Positions 56,160 through 64,000 of a DNA stretch of 64,000 nucleotides are shown piece by piece. Where the stretch lies: positions 5,211,146-5,275,145 of the forward strand of contig RPFO01000154.1 of the NCBI GenBank assembly GCA_009746045.1, given 5' to 3'. A program made the translations under genes and the position numbers. The stretch comes from Mesostigma viride (Eukaryota > Streptophyta > Mesostigmatophyceae > Mesostigmatales > Mesostigmataceae). The notes beneath the pieces were generated by a model, which saw only the letters and a list, made by a program, of their open reading frames with translations, was not told where the DNA came from and did not search any database. Position 1 is the first letter of the stretch. Each line of letters begins with the position of its first letter.

Positions 56160-56800
56160 GTAATGTGCTAGTAGGAAAGGACAAGCCACGAGGTTAAGAT
56201 AAGATTACGCCCGGCATAGGGCTGCCAAACGGGCTCATCTACCATAAACGCTGCAATAAGGCTTCTGTAGAATAAAAATCTATTTCCAAGCAAAACCATA
56301 CCGTAAACCAAAACTAGCAGGCCATAAAGACCAATCACAGGCCAATCAACAAAACCCAAAGAACATTCAGCCAAAAGAGTTACATTATGCACTACTACAA
56401 TATTTGATATGGCCTTGGTGAACACCATGAAAGCTAAGGCAACTAAGAGACTGTGCTTGATAAACGACGCAAATCAGAAAAAGGTTGTTCAATGTATTGA
56501 TGACATGTAGAGTAAAAACAACACGCGCATACCCAAGCGTACCTTTTCTTGGAGCGTACAGCATCCGCGCACCCCGTGCAGTATAAATGAGAGCCAACGA
56601 ATTGAAGTGGTTCAAGGCCGGCCACAAGTGGATTGTCCGGATGGGTGCCCGTGTTGTCACAGCAGCGCCTCCCAGAAATACCTCTGCGAGCACACTTGTA
56701 GGAGGCCTTCCTTTTCCTGGTTGCCTTGTTTGTGCCTTCACAACTGGGCACTGGTGTTGGATTTTGTCTTGAACTTCCCTGTTTTGGGTCAGCAACATAA
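56160..56800 (-). CDS. Possible exons: Cys-rich segment and membrane segment
   Basis: One minus frame gives KCARRGISGRRCCDNTGTHP then LEPLQFVGSHLYCTGCADAV (56700-56535), which looks like a small zinc-binding fold (several Cys, one His). Another gives VDWPVIGLYGLLVLVYGMVL (about 56360-56290), a likely membrane helix. They could be exons of one gene together with 57.8-58.6 kb, but I could not fit the phases. No family recognised. Confidence 0.3.
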
Positions 56801-56939
56801 GAAATTAAACACGATGTTCAGAAACTAATTACAAGTTACAACATAGTCATGGATTTGGTGGGTGCAATTAGCTGGGGACGCCATAAACATAAGTTGCCAT
56901 TATGAAGCTCACTAACTGCCTTATATGCAAATAACTCCA

Positions 56940-57670
56940 TTATCATGGAAAGATGCTTACAACAAGAACATTCCAGACCATGTCGCTACCAAGCATGAGC
57001 GAGTTCGAACGGGAAAATGAGATAACGACATGGAAGGGCAACGTACGTTGGAAAACGGTTGTCCGCCGTGCTGACCAATCGGTGCCGGCGCTGCCGCAGG
57101 TGGAGGTGCTCCAACATGGGAAGGTGGCGGAGAAAGTGGCGGAGAAGGTGGCGGAGAAGGTGGCGGTGGCGGTGGCGGTGGCGGTGGCGGTGGCGGTGGC
57201 GGTGGCGGTGGGGGTGGCGGGGAAGCAGAGAAAGATAATACGTGAGAGTACGTAATACGCAAGAGTACGCGTATCCGTAGGCATACGTTTAACATCCGTA
57301 CGGCAAAGCTGCGTATGATGTATAGTCTGCGTACGAAACGTATCATATGCCACACTATTTCCCTTTGCGGGGAAGGTGGCGGGGGAGGGGGAGGGATGCT
57401 TTCCCCGCGCTGTGAGGAAGGATGCTTGCGTTGCCGCACCGCTTTACGCCGAGCGAGAAGGCGGCGAACAATACCGCGATGCCTGGGTCGCCGAACTGAC
57501 TGCCGTTTTGGAGCGATGCATTGTGCCTTGTGCCAAATGCAGACATGGACATAAGGAGAGCACCTCGGCATATCCCTGCTCAGCAACGCGCAAAAGGAAA
57601 AAGGGCAGCGAAGAAAGAAGTTATGAACTACCTCGATCGCACCTCAAAATGGCCAAGCAAGTCTAGGCAT
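56940..57670 (+). other. Plus-strand open frames with GGTGGC array
   Basis: A (GTGGCGGAGAAG)/(GGTGGC)n array lies at 57121-57225. A downstream plus frame (57376-57666) has AEREGGEQYRDAWVAELTAV and C..C...H, but no domain that I know and no clear splice sites. Confidence 0.25.
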
Positions 57671-57699
57671 AGCTGCATGGGGCTGCCAATATAACTCCA

Positions 57700-58640
57700 A
57701 AAATAAACCCTAACTTAAGAATAGCTTCCGCTAGATCCCAATAGGCTAGGCCCACCGCGTGCCGCACGTGGCGCCAAGAAGTATCTGAAACAACTCATCA
57801 TTGTGTATTCCGCTGGAAACTGAAAGAGGAGCATTCAGTGCATTAGTCGTTTTAGGGTAGCATGGATTCCTTACCTCAGACCAACATGTAGTGCCAATAA
57901 CGCCAAGGTGATCCACCATGTGGATGCATGAAGATCTGCACCACATTGCCGCGTGACAAGGTATGAACATACCAACAAAGTTGCAGAGCAAGCCGTTCTC
58001 AGGAGGGCTATTACCCAACCATAAAGCCCCATGGCATAACGCTTCCATCTCGTGCAAAAGGACAACTATGACCTAGAAATTCAGAAAATATATTCTTAGT
58101 CTTTCCCTCTACTCCTTGCTTACCTGGGTTGATAGGCGCGACAACTGAAAACTTCGCAGGCACCCGCGCGCGCTCTTGCACCGCCACATGCCCTACATGG
58201 ATAACCACCAACCAAACATGAAAAAAGGGTATAACTAGAAGGATTAAGGAAAGAGGAAATGCATTTAATTCATATAGTTAATATCGCCATGAAATTGTAT
58301 GTTGAAGTAATAATGGGCCGAAATATGCACATCGGGAACACGTCCCATTAATGCACATGCGAAGCTAATGTCAGGACAACGCATCATTAACAAGGGGGGG
58401 GTCCGCATGCGCAAGACGAAGCAAGTACAGTTAATATGATGTGCCATTTGGACAGAAACTGGAATAAGGGCTTAACGCCTTACCTAAGGCACAGACCCAC
58501 ACGATGCCGCTGACCGCTAGAAAAATTGCGAGGATGGCCACCAGCACACCCTGTCTGGTGCTGGTCAAGCAGCAAAGGCAGGGCCGGGCCATGAAAGCTG
58601 GAGGTCACGAGCACTTTGTTGCAGTGGATGTAAACGACCC
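57700..58640 (-). CDS. Possible spliced membrane-protein exons
   Basis: Minus-strand segments with splice sites: ARPCLCCLTSTRQGVLVAIL plus AIFLAVSGIVWVCALG ending at GTAAGG (58592-58485); GHVAVQERARVPAKFSVVAP plus INPG ending at GTAAGC (about 58193-58125); VVLLHEMEALCHGALWLGNS ending at GTATGT (58068-57978); DLHASTWWITLALLALHVGL ending at GTAAGG (57935-57875). Two segments are membrane helices. The next junction puts a stop in frame, so the model is incomplete. The gene would lie wholly inside the TIR element, as cargo or as its own gene. Confidence 0.35.
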
Positions 58641-58950
58641 CCCTGTTTGGAGCACAAAAGGCGAGAAGCAAATTAAAAACGGAAAGCGCCAGTCATACAC
58701 CGCGCAGCTCGCGAGAATTCCAGGAACCAGTTTTTGTGTGATATTCGCATTTAGATGTCGTGCATAACCATTCCTTTATTATCGCACACACCAGTAAACA
58801 GTACAAGGATTTGCGTCAACCCAGCTAAATGCCGAGGGTGCCACGGACGTGTATGCCAGCGAGCTCGAGTCTGGCGAGCAATCACTCAAACATGTCCACT
58901 GTCCCTAAGCCGAGCATCACCCTAACATGTCCGCCATTGCTACGTTTTAT

Positions 58951-59160
58951 CATCCTTGACTGCGCTTGTAGTCAACAAAGAAATTAGCCAAGTCCTACAG
59001 TAATTGGCGCGGCAGGCCCTTTTTTCCCGCGTAACTCGTGTGCCGGTCCGGCGCGGCGTGGCCTGGGCAGGCGCGTCGGACTTAGTGCGGTGGTGTCCCG
59101 GAACCCCGCACTCACCCCCGCACTAGAGTTTGTGTCATCAGAGCCAAATTATGCGCTTCC
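58951..59160 (-). repeat. Right terminal inverted repeat
   Basis: Exact complement of the left arm. Followed at 59161-59191 by the second copy of the 31-bp direct repeat. Confidence 0.85.
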
Positions 59161-59409
59161 GGCTTTGGGCGTCTTGGAAGTTGGCTTTGGGCGTTTGCTC
59201 TTTTGGCAGATTTCTACACTACACTGGTACTACGTAAAAAAGCACAGACTGGTGCAGCGTAACATCCATACAACGTAAAATTACCGCCGCACAGGCATGA
59301 GGCCGGCAGCAATAAACTGGCAGCCAGCAAGAACCGGACAATGGCCGCCGCAAGATAGTCGTCGGTTGCTTGTATTTCACTTCTACACTTCACAGACTGC
59401 TTTTGAGTT

Positions 59410-61715
59410 TTGAGCATTTCCAGCGAACGTGTTTCCCACTTGAAGGAATGTGGACAAAGGCTAGACTTGGTGATATATCGATTACTGATCGCCTTGAAAT
59501 ACATGAAGGATGATCAATTAGTGAAAGATCACGGTAGTTACATCAACAGGAATTTGTACAAGAATGAAGGGACTGCTGCAGAAGTTGCCAAGGAACTGCT
59601 TCCCACCGTTGTAACGCATTTAGACAACGCTTGTGAAGGGGTTTGCGAAGTGCTCTCTGCGGCAACTAGTAATGACAAGGTGAAAGTGACATTTCGGAGC
59701 TTACAATTCCCTCTTGGATGTACATGCTTGACAGCACATACCGGCAAAGTTTTTTGCCATTTTATTGCATCATAATTTGCTTTTCCACAATGCGTGCACT
59801 CACGAGAACTTGGATGTATTATTGTGCAGACGCGCCACATTTGGTGTTCCTCGTGGGAAAGTTTTCCAAGTGTTTGTTGATGAGTTGGAATTTGTCAAGG
59901 AAGAAATGTCCAAGTATCCCACAGATCGGCACGATGACGGTCACGTCATGGACGTCAGCGACATGGAGCCCTTACCTGACGAGGAGGGTGATCGCTTTCC
60001 GCGTGAAGATGACTCACTGCCAGCTGAACCCAACGACAAGGAGCTGGAAATGCGACTATTGAATGCATTTGACGGAGCCATGCAGGTAAATATGCTGCAT
60101 TCTTTTTGCCAAAGACTAGATGTGCACAGATTTGGTACCTGGCCTTCAATCTTTTTGTGTGTGGGGGGTAGAGATAACTTAACTCACGTTGACATCGGCT
60201 TGAATGTGATTGCCTGCATGTTGTCCACAATGTACTACAATGCATATGTCGTTCCACTTTACTCCTGAACCGCAGGCATGGAGGATGGCTTCCTTTACTG
60301 CCAAGGAAACGGCCGCAAAAGTTTTGTTAGCGTCTTTTGTAGAAAGTTGTAGGATCTTGACTGAGAGCACAGTTGTGCCGATTGCCGAAGGAAATGAATT
60401 TTCGGGAAGAGCGGGCTCTAAGCCGATTCAACAAGACCCTGTGGTTTTGCGAGCATGCAACAAAGGCAGTGCCAAACGGAAGACGGACGAAGTGGACATG
60501 CCGGAGCTGACGTCAACCCATGCTGCCTCCAATGCACCTTCAAAACGGAGGGCTGGGTTTCGACAGAAGCTCTCAGAGCATTTACCACGACAACCGATGA
60601 ATGGTGAGCCATACAACTTAAATAAGCCGCTCTAGATTCTAATGATGAAGTCAATATGAGCATGTGCATGTTGTATTGATTGCGGTTTACCCTAACAAGT
60701 ACATCACAACAAAGTTGACAATGCCATTTTTTATTTTTTTTTTTGTGCATGCAGTCCCTAACACCATGGAGGGAGGCCCAAGCACTCCTGCAGGGGGTGG
60801 AATGCCTGATACCAGAGAGAGCGTTAACTTAACAGGTGAGAATCTTGCCCCAGGCTTGTGGGATCGCTGACGACATGCCATATGCGTTTTAAAACAAACA
60901 CGCATACATTTACTTGCTGTGAAGATAAACCCATACCCACTTGTTAATTAAGCAATGACATGGACACACACATGCGCCTTAAGTCTTTACCACATGGCTC
61001 TGCTCACATGACGCTCGGGATCGCTTGGGACCTATTTATGGTAACGTGAGAGAGGCCAGGTTTGAAAAAGCGAGGTAGTAAATCTATAACTTGGCGGAGA
61101 GGCCGGGTTTTGAGGAATCTACTACTGTATTAAACTAGTTTACATAAAAACCTTGGAAATAAATGTCTTTTTGTGAATGCATGCAGACCCTGACGTCATG
61201 GTGGGAGGTCAAAGCTCCTCTCTTGGTGGTCGGGAAGATGCACGGACCTGCATTGAGGACTTGACAGGTGAATCGTGATGTATGTTTTATACACATGAAT
61301 AACAACCTAGCAATGTTGTTGATTTGTTCGCATTTGATTGTAGTATAATTTGATTGTAGTATAATTTTTAATTTTTGTAAGTTGTTCTCTACCTGAACTA
61401 CATGCCGGTGCTTTTTTGTACGTGGCCATATATTTTTGCTCACAGGAAATCACACACAAATTGTCCAATACACATGACCATGCACCCACACATGATGTCG
61501 ATCGGTTCTCGGTTTGGTAGTCTCGGTAAGGTATACTTTTTTTTGTTAATTTACATATGTCAAGAATGGCACCCACATACGCTTAGCAGAATGCGGGTTT
61601 ATTACCAGGGGCATGTTTGGCATGTTCCCAAGTCCGATAATATCTTCTTGTCTTCCTTTGTATGCATGCAGGCCCTGACCTCGAGGTAGAAGTCCCCACT
61701 AGTCCAAGAACATAG
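59410..61715 (+). CDS. Spliced gene of unknown function with amplified small exons
   Basis: Exons: (from at or before 59410)-59679, 59735-60085, 60276-60603, 60755-60835, 61187-61267, 61672-61715 (stop TAG). All junctions are GT-AG with consistent phases; the last four join in phase 1. The N-terminal part is helical (LVIYRLLIALKYMKDDQLVK, LLPTVVTHLDNACEGVCEVL), the middle acidic (HVMDVSDMEPLPDEEGDRFP), then basic (GSAKRKTDEVDMPELTSTHA; SKRRAGFRQK, nuclear-signal-like). Exons 4 and 5 are both 81 nt and alike in protein (PNTMEGG...ESVNLTG; PDVMVGG...IEDLTG); exon 6 begins the same way (PDLEVEV). No domain recognised. The true start is not fixed: an in-frame TGA sits at 59404, so exon 1 may begin after an upstream intron. 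Introns are 55-404 nt. Confidence 0.65.
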
Positions 61716-61890
61716 ATGGCGAACGAGGGACGCGACGACAAATTGAAGACGGAGCTTTGCGACCGATAGTGGTGTCAGATAAAGGACAAGTATACTAGTG
61801 GGAAGATCGGCGGGGAGCTATCAAACGCCACGTTGTGCCGCATTGACGAGGTGGTGGTGCTACCAGAAATTCACGCGGCTGTTCACAGCT
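61716..61890 (+). pseudogene. Small downstream frame with one in-frame TAG
   Basis: Starting at the ATG next to the preceding stop: MANEGRDDKLKTELCDR, TAG, WCQIKDKYTSGKIGGELSNA and on to a TGA at about 61890. 'W..IKDKY.SGKI' recalls Myb/SANT-like DNA-binding domains found in plant transposons. It is probably a fragment; the TAG breaks it. Confidence 0.25.
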
Positions 61891-62460
61891 GACTCTTCAC
61901 CACATCTTGCTGAGTAGGAATTCAATCGCAATGAGACAACCAGCGCAATACATGGTTAGGAAGCATGGTGATGCCCGCTGGCTATGTTACTTTGAATGTG
62001 CTGTAGGTTTCACGTATATTCATGGAGCTTGGTCTGTGGTGATCGTGGAGACCTTGGCGCCTTGCCATGAGTCTTGACTCCTCGCTTCTATCCCTTGGGC
62101 ATCCATCATTCTACGGCATGCCACCGGGTCAAGGGATAGGATTGAACTGAGATTTGCCCGGTAGGCCAGCTTGGTTATTGAGCTGGCCCCGGCCCCACTG
62201 GGACCATAGGTCATTCACAGCCCCACTCACATGCGTACGGATCCTATATCATGTTTTAAAGGAGGAAGTTGCTAGGTTGGCGAAGAAGCCAACCCGGCCC
62301 CGTTGAAGGGGAAGGACTAGTGTTCGCATGTCTTAACTTCAATCAACAATGAAATTGTAATGTTTTGTTACGTTAGACAACTCTGAGTTGATGCGATGGG
62401 ATCTGAGTAAAGAAAATTGTGCAAGCTAGTGAGTAGAGAAATTTGTGCAAGTGAGACAAC
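61890..62460. other. No recognisable feature
   Basis: Unique sequence between the spliced gene and the fold-back element. A 64-codon minus frame has no domain. Confidence 0.4.
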
Positions 62461-62462
62461 TC

Positions 62463-62645
62463 ACTTAATTAATCAAACTCGTGCTCCCGTTGGGGAGTCA
62501 CGGAGCCCGAAGTGCCTGTAATCCCTTTGTTTGCACAACAGGAAGGAAGGTCAGAGACCCCCTTTCTCCTTCATGCCAGAGGCATGCCACAGCTGCGTGA
62601 CTCCCAAACGGGAGCACGAGTCTAATTAATTAATTAATTAATTAT
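62463..62645. mobile_element. Fold-back element of about 180 bp
   Basis: The left arm TTAATTAATCAAACTCGTGC TCCCGTTGGGGAGTCACG is matched, inverted, by the right arm CGTGACTCCCAAACGGGAGC ACGAGTCTAATTAATTAA. The inner 85 bp contain GTTTGCACAACAGGAAGGAA and CTTCATGCCAGAGGCATGCC. Related one-armed or diverged copies are at 4490-4660 and 52380-52550, and its arm sequence is the hairpin block found in the LINE tails. Confidence 0.8.
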
Positions 62646-62651
62646 TTAATT

Positions 62652-63490
62652 AGACCCCGAGACGGCCGCCCGCCTCGGGGTCGCCGGACCCCCGCCGCCG
62701 CCAACGCCCCCCTCCTCGGCCGCGGACTACCAAGTCCCCGCCTTGCAGGAGGGCTGCCTTGCCACTGACGACGTCGTCCCCCCCTTCACTTTGAAGGAAT
62801 TGGACGGCGCCCTTGCTCGCCTGCGGTACGATGCGGCGGTTGGTGCCGACCACCTTTCCACTGAGCTGCTGAAGACCCCTGACCTGGCGGTTAGGGATCT
62901 TCTGCTGGCGTTCTGCAACCGTGTCCTGCTCTCTGACGAGCCTCCGCCTGCTGAGTGGCAGACGGCCATCCGCGTCATGCTGTACAAGAAGGGCTCTGCT
63001 GCTGACCCCGGTAACTACCGGGGTGTCTGCCTCCAGAGCGCCGCGCTGAAGGTCTTCATGCGCATGATGCTGCACAGGCTCCGCGCCGCGCTGGACCCAC
63101 ACCTGGGTGAGTCTCAGATGGGTTTCCGTCGTGGTCGTAACACTGTCATGGCTGTGTTTGTCGCGCGCCGGTTGATGGAGGAGGTGCGTCGACTTCCCCC
63201 TGACAGTTTGCCGCTGGTCTTCATTTTTGTTGACTATATCAAGGCCTTTGACACGGTTCTCTGGGAGGCTCTTTGGGCCATCCTAGCTCTGGATCGGGTA
63301 CCACCTGCGTTTATTGCTGCCATTCGCCGTCTGTATGAGGGTTCACAGGCAGTAGTGCGGACTGCGGAGGGCACCACTCCACCATTCCCCCTTCACCACG
63401 GGGTGTGGCAAGGTTGTGTCCTGTCTCCATACCTGTTCATTATTGTCGTGGATCACGTCATGCGCCGGGCACGTGCGCGCTTTACTGCTC
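62652..63490 (+). pseudogene. LINE reverse transcriptase, fingers and palm, cut at 63490
   Basis: The frame is open from the first base after the fold-back tail: [114 protein letters not shown]. These are RT blocks 1-5 of an APE-type LINE. No frameshift is seen, so this is the best-preserved copy here, but it lacks the nuclease (5' truncated) and the YADD block, because another element enters at TTAA 63491-63494. Confidence 0.8.
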
Positions 63491-63494
63491 TTAA

Positions 63495-64000
63495 GGGGAG
63501 GTGCGCCCGCCGAATTTTTTGGCGCCAAAAAAATTCGCGGTACCGCCGTGAAGTGAAAACTGGTGGGTGCGAGATGTCCGAGTGCACGCAAGGGCGATGG
63601 CGGTCACGCGAGCTGAGCGCAAGCTCGAAAATGAATGCATTGCGCTCCTGCGAGCTTGGCAAAATGGAACGCAGTATGCCGCCTATGATCTAGATGATTT
63701 ACTCAGGCGGGAGAAGCTTGAGACGATGAAGCCAGCCGGCAAGAAATACACCCCCCCTCGACCCGGACCCAACTACATGGCCATGTTGCGTCACGCTGCT
63801 TATCGTAATTTTGCGGACAAGCTGGGGTGGGCCGGGGAAGGAAATACTGCTCAGCGGCTGCCCGGCGAATTTGAGGGCATAGTTAAGAAGCGTTTTCCCG
63901 ATCCTAGGGGCGAATACACCGGATTTATTGCAACCGGTGACAGATAGTTTTATCGCCTGATTTTTTTTGGCGTGCAGGCTTTTGTCGGAATGGCTCGGCT
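63495..64000 (+). mobile_element. Start of a TTAA-inserted element running off the window
   Basis: After ACTGCTCTTAA the LINE homology (compare 6985-7000) stops. The new sequence begins GGGGAGGTGCGCCCGCCG followed by a palindrome at 63511-63537 (CGAATTTTTTGGCGCC and its complement). TTAA targets are used by piggyBac and Kolobok elements; termini starting with purines would suit Kolobok. The other end is outside the window. Confidence 0.4.
63598..63947 (+). CDS. Small protein of unknown function inside the TTAA element
   Basis: From ATG at 63598: AVTRAERKLENECIALLRAW, an acidic/basic helical start, then MLRHAAYRNFADKLGW and LPGEFEGIVKKRFPDPRGEY followed by TGF. The end resembles, from memory, the 'YR.F.......RLP...V..I...FPDP.G.Y.GF' module of P2RX7-ballast-like domains that recur in transposon-associated proteins, though the cysteines of that module are not evident. 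The frame also extends 31 codons upstream to 63567. Stop TAG at 63945-63947. Confidence 0.4.

Larger units (their letters stand above)
50833..59160. mobile_element. Candidate 8.3-kb DNA transposon with 210-bp TIRs
   Basis: The sequence at 50833-51042 is repeated exactly, inverted, at 58951-59160 (outer end GGAAGCGCATAATTTGGC, inner end GCGCAGTCAAGGATG). Immediately outside, 50802-50832 and 59161-59191 are 31-bp direct repeats (start GGCTTTGGGCGTCTTGGAAG) differing at one base. Identical TIRs plus direct flanks indicate that the whole block moved as a unit, recently. The inside holds a diverged MITE, the 8-bp, 4-bp and 21-bp arrays (53.55-55.55 kb) and a poorly resolved minus-strand gene (55.1-58.6 kb). 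I could not recognise a transposase, so the superfamily is open. Confidence 0.65.

Noticed and set aside
59090-59278. Protein starting VSRNPALTPALEF
   Set aside because: The frame lies in the right TIR and recurs in the left TIR; it is terminal repeat sequence, not a gene.

Overview
This window is nuclear DNA from a eukaryote, most likely a flagellated green alga or a similar protist. The evidence is GT-AG introns with matching codon phases, a six-transmembrane cyclic-nucleotide phosphodiesterase, a TerD/MORN protein, several non-LTR retrotransposon families, hAT and TTAA-type transposons, and very dense micro- and minisatellites. The species cannot be named from the sequence. There is no bacterial operon structure, no rRNA gene and no CRISPR array.

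Layout. 1-8.1 kb is a graveyard of LINE fragments and LINE 3' tails. 8.1-10.5 kb holds nothing I can name. 10.5-23.4 kb is one minus-strand gene of 11 exons (1012 codons when joined) for a membrane cyclic-nucleotide phosphodiesterase. Its introns are full of tandem repeats. 23.4-29.4 kb is AT-richer and nearly featureless. 29.4-40.3 kb is a nested transposon cluster: an L1-type LINE end, a broken hAT transposase, an R2-like retrotransposon split by a 1.7-kb TTAA element, and an APE-type LINE. 40.5-50.0 kb is a second minus-strand gene, with two TerD domains followed by MORN repeats. 50.83-59.16 kb is a candidate 8.3-kb DNA transposon with identical 210-bp terminal inverted repeats and near-identical 31-bp direct flanks. 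It contains the largest minisatellites and a poorly resolved minus-strand gene. 59.4-61.7 kb is a plus-strand spliced gene of unknown function with amplified 81-nt exons. 62.5-63.5 kb is a fold-back element next to another LINE copy, and that copy is cut at a TTAA by the start of a further element that runs off the window.

Two observations stand out. First, in both large genes many introns contain extra copies of the preceding exon's 3' end together with its 5' splice site, sometimes amplified into arrays (four copies at 47.7-47.9 kb, about 18 at 44.4-45.2 kb). This looks like a recurrent local process that seeds minisatellites from splice donors. Second, the transposon cluster preserves its insertion history: removing the TTAA element with one TTAA rejoins the R2-like reading frame exactly.

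The phosphodiesterase and TerD/MORN genes do not form an operon. The phosphodiesterase would end cyclic-nucleotide signals at a membrane; the TerD/MORN protein may be a membrane-associated, possibly Ca2+-binding scaffold. The link to flagella or signalling is inference only.
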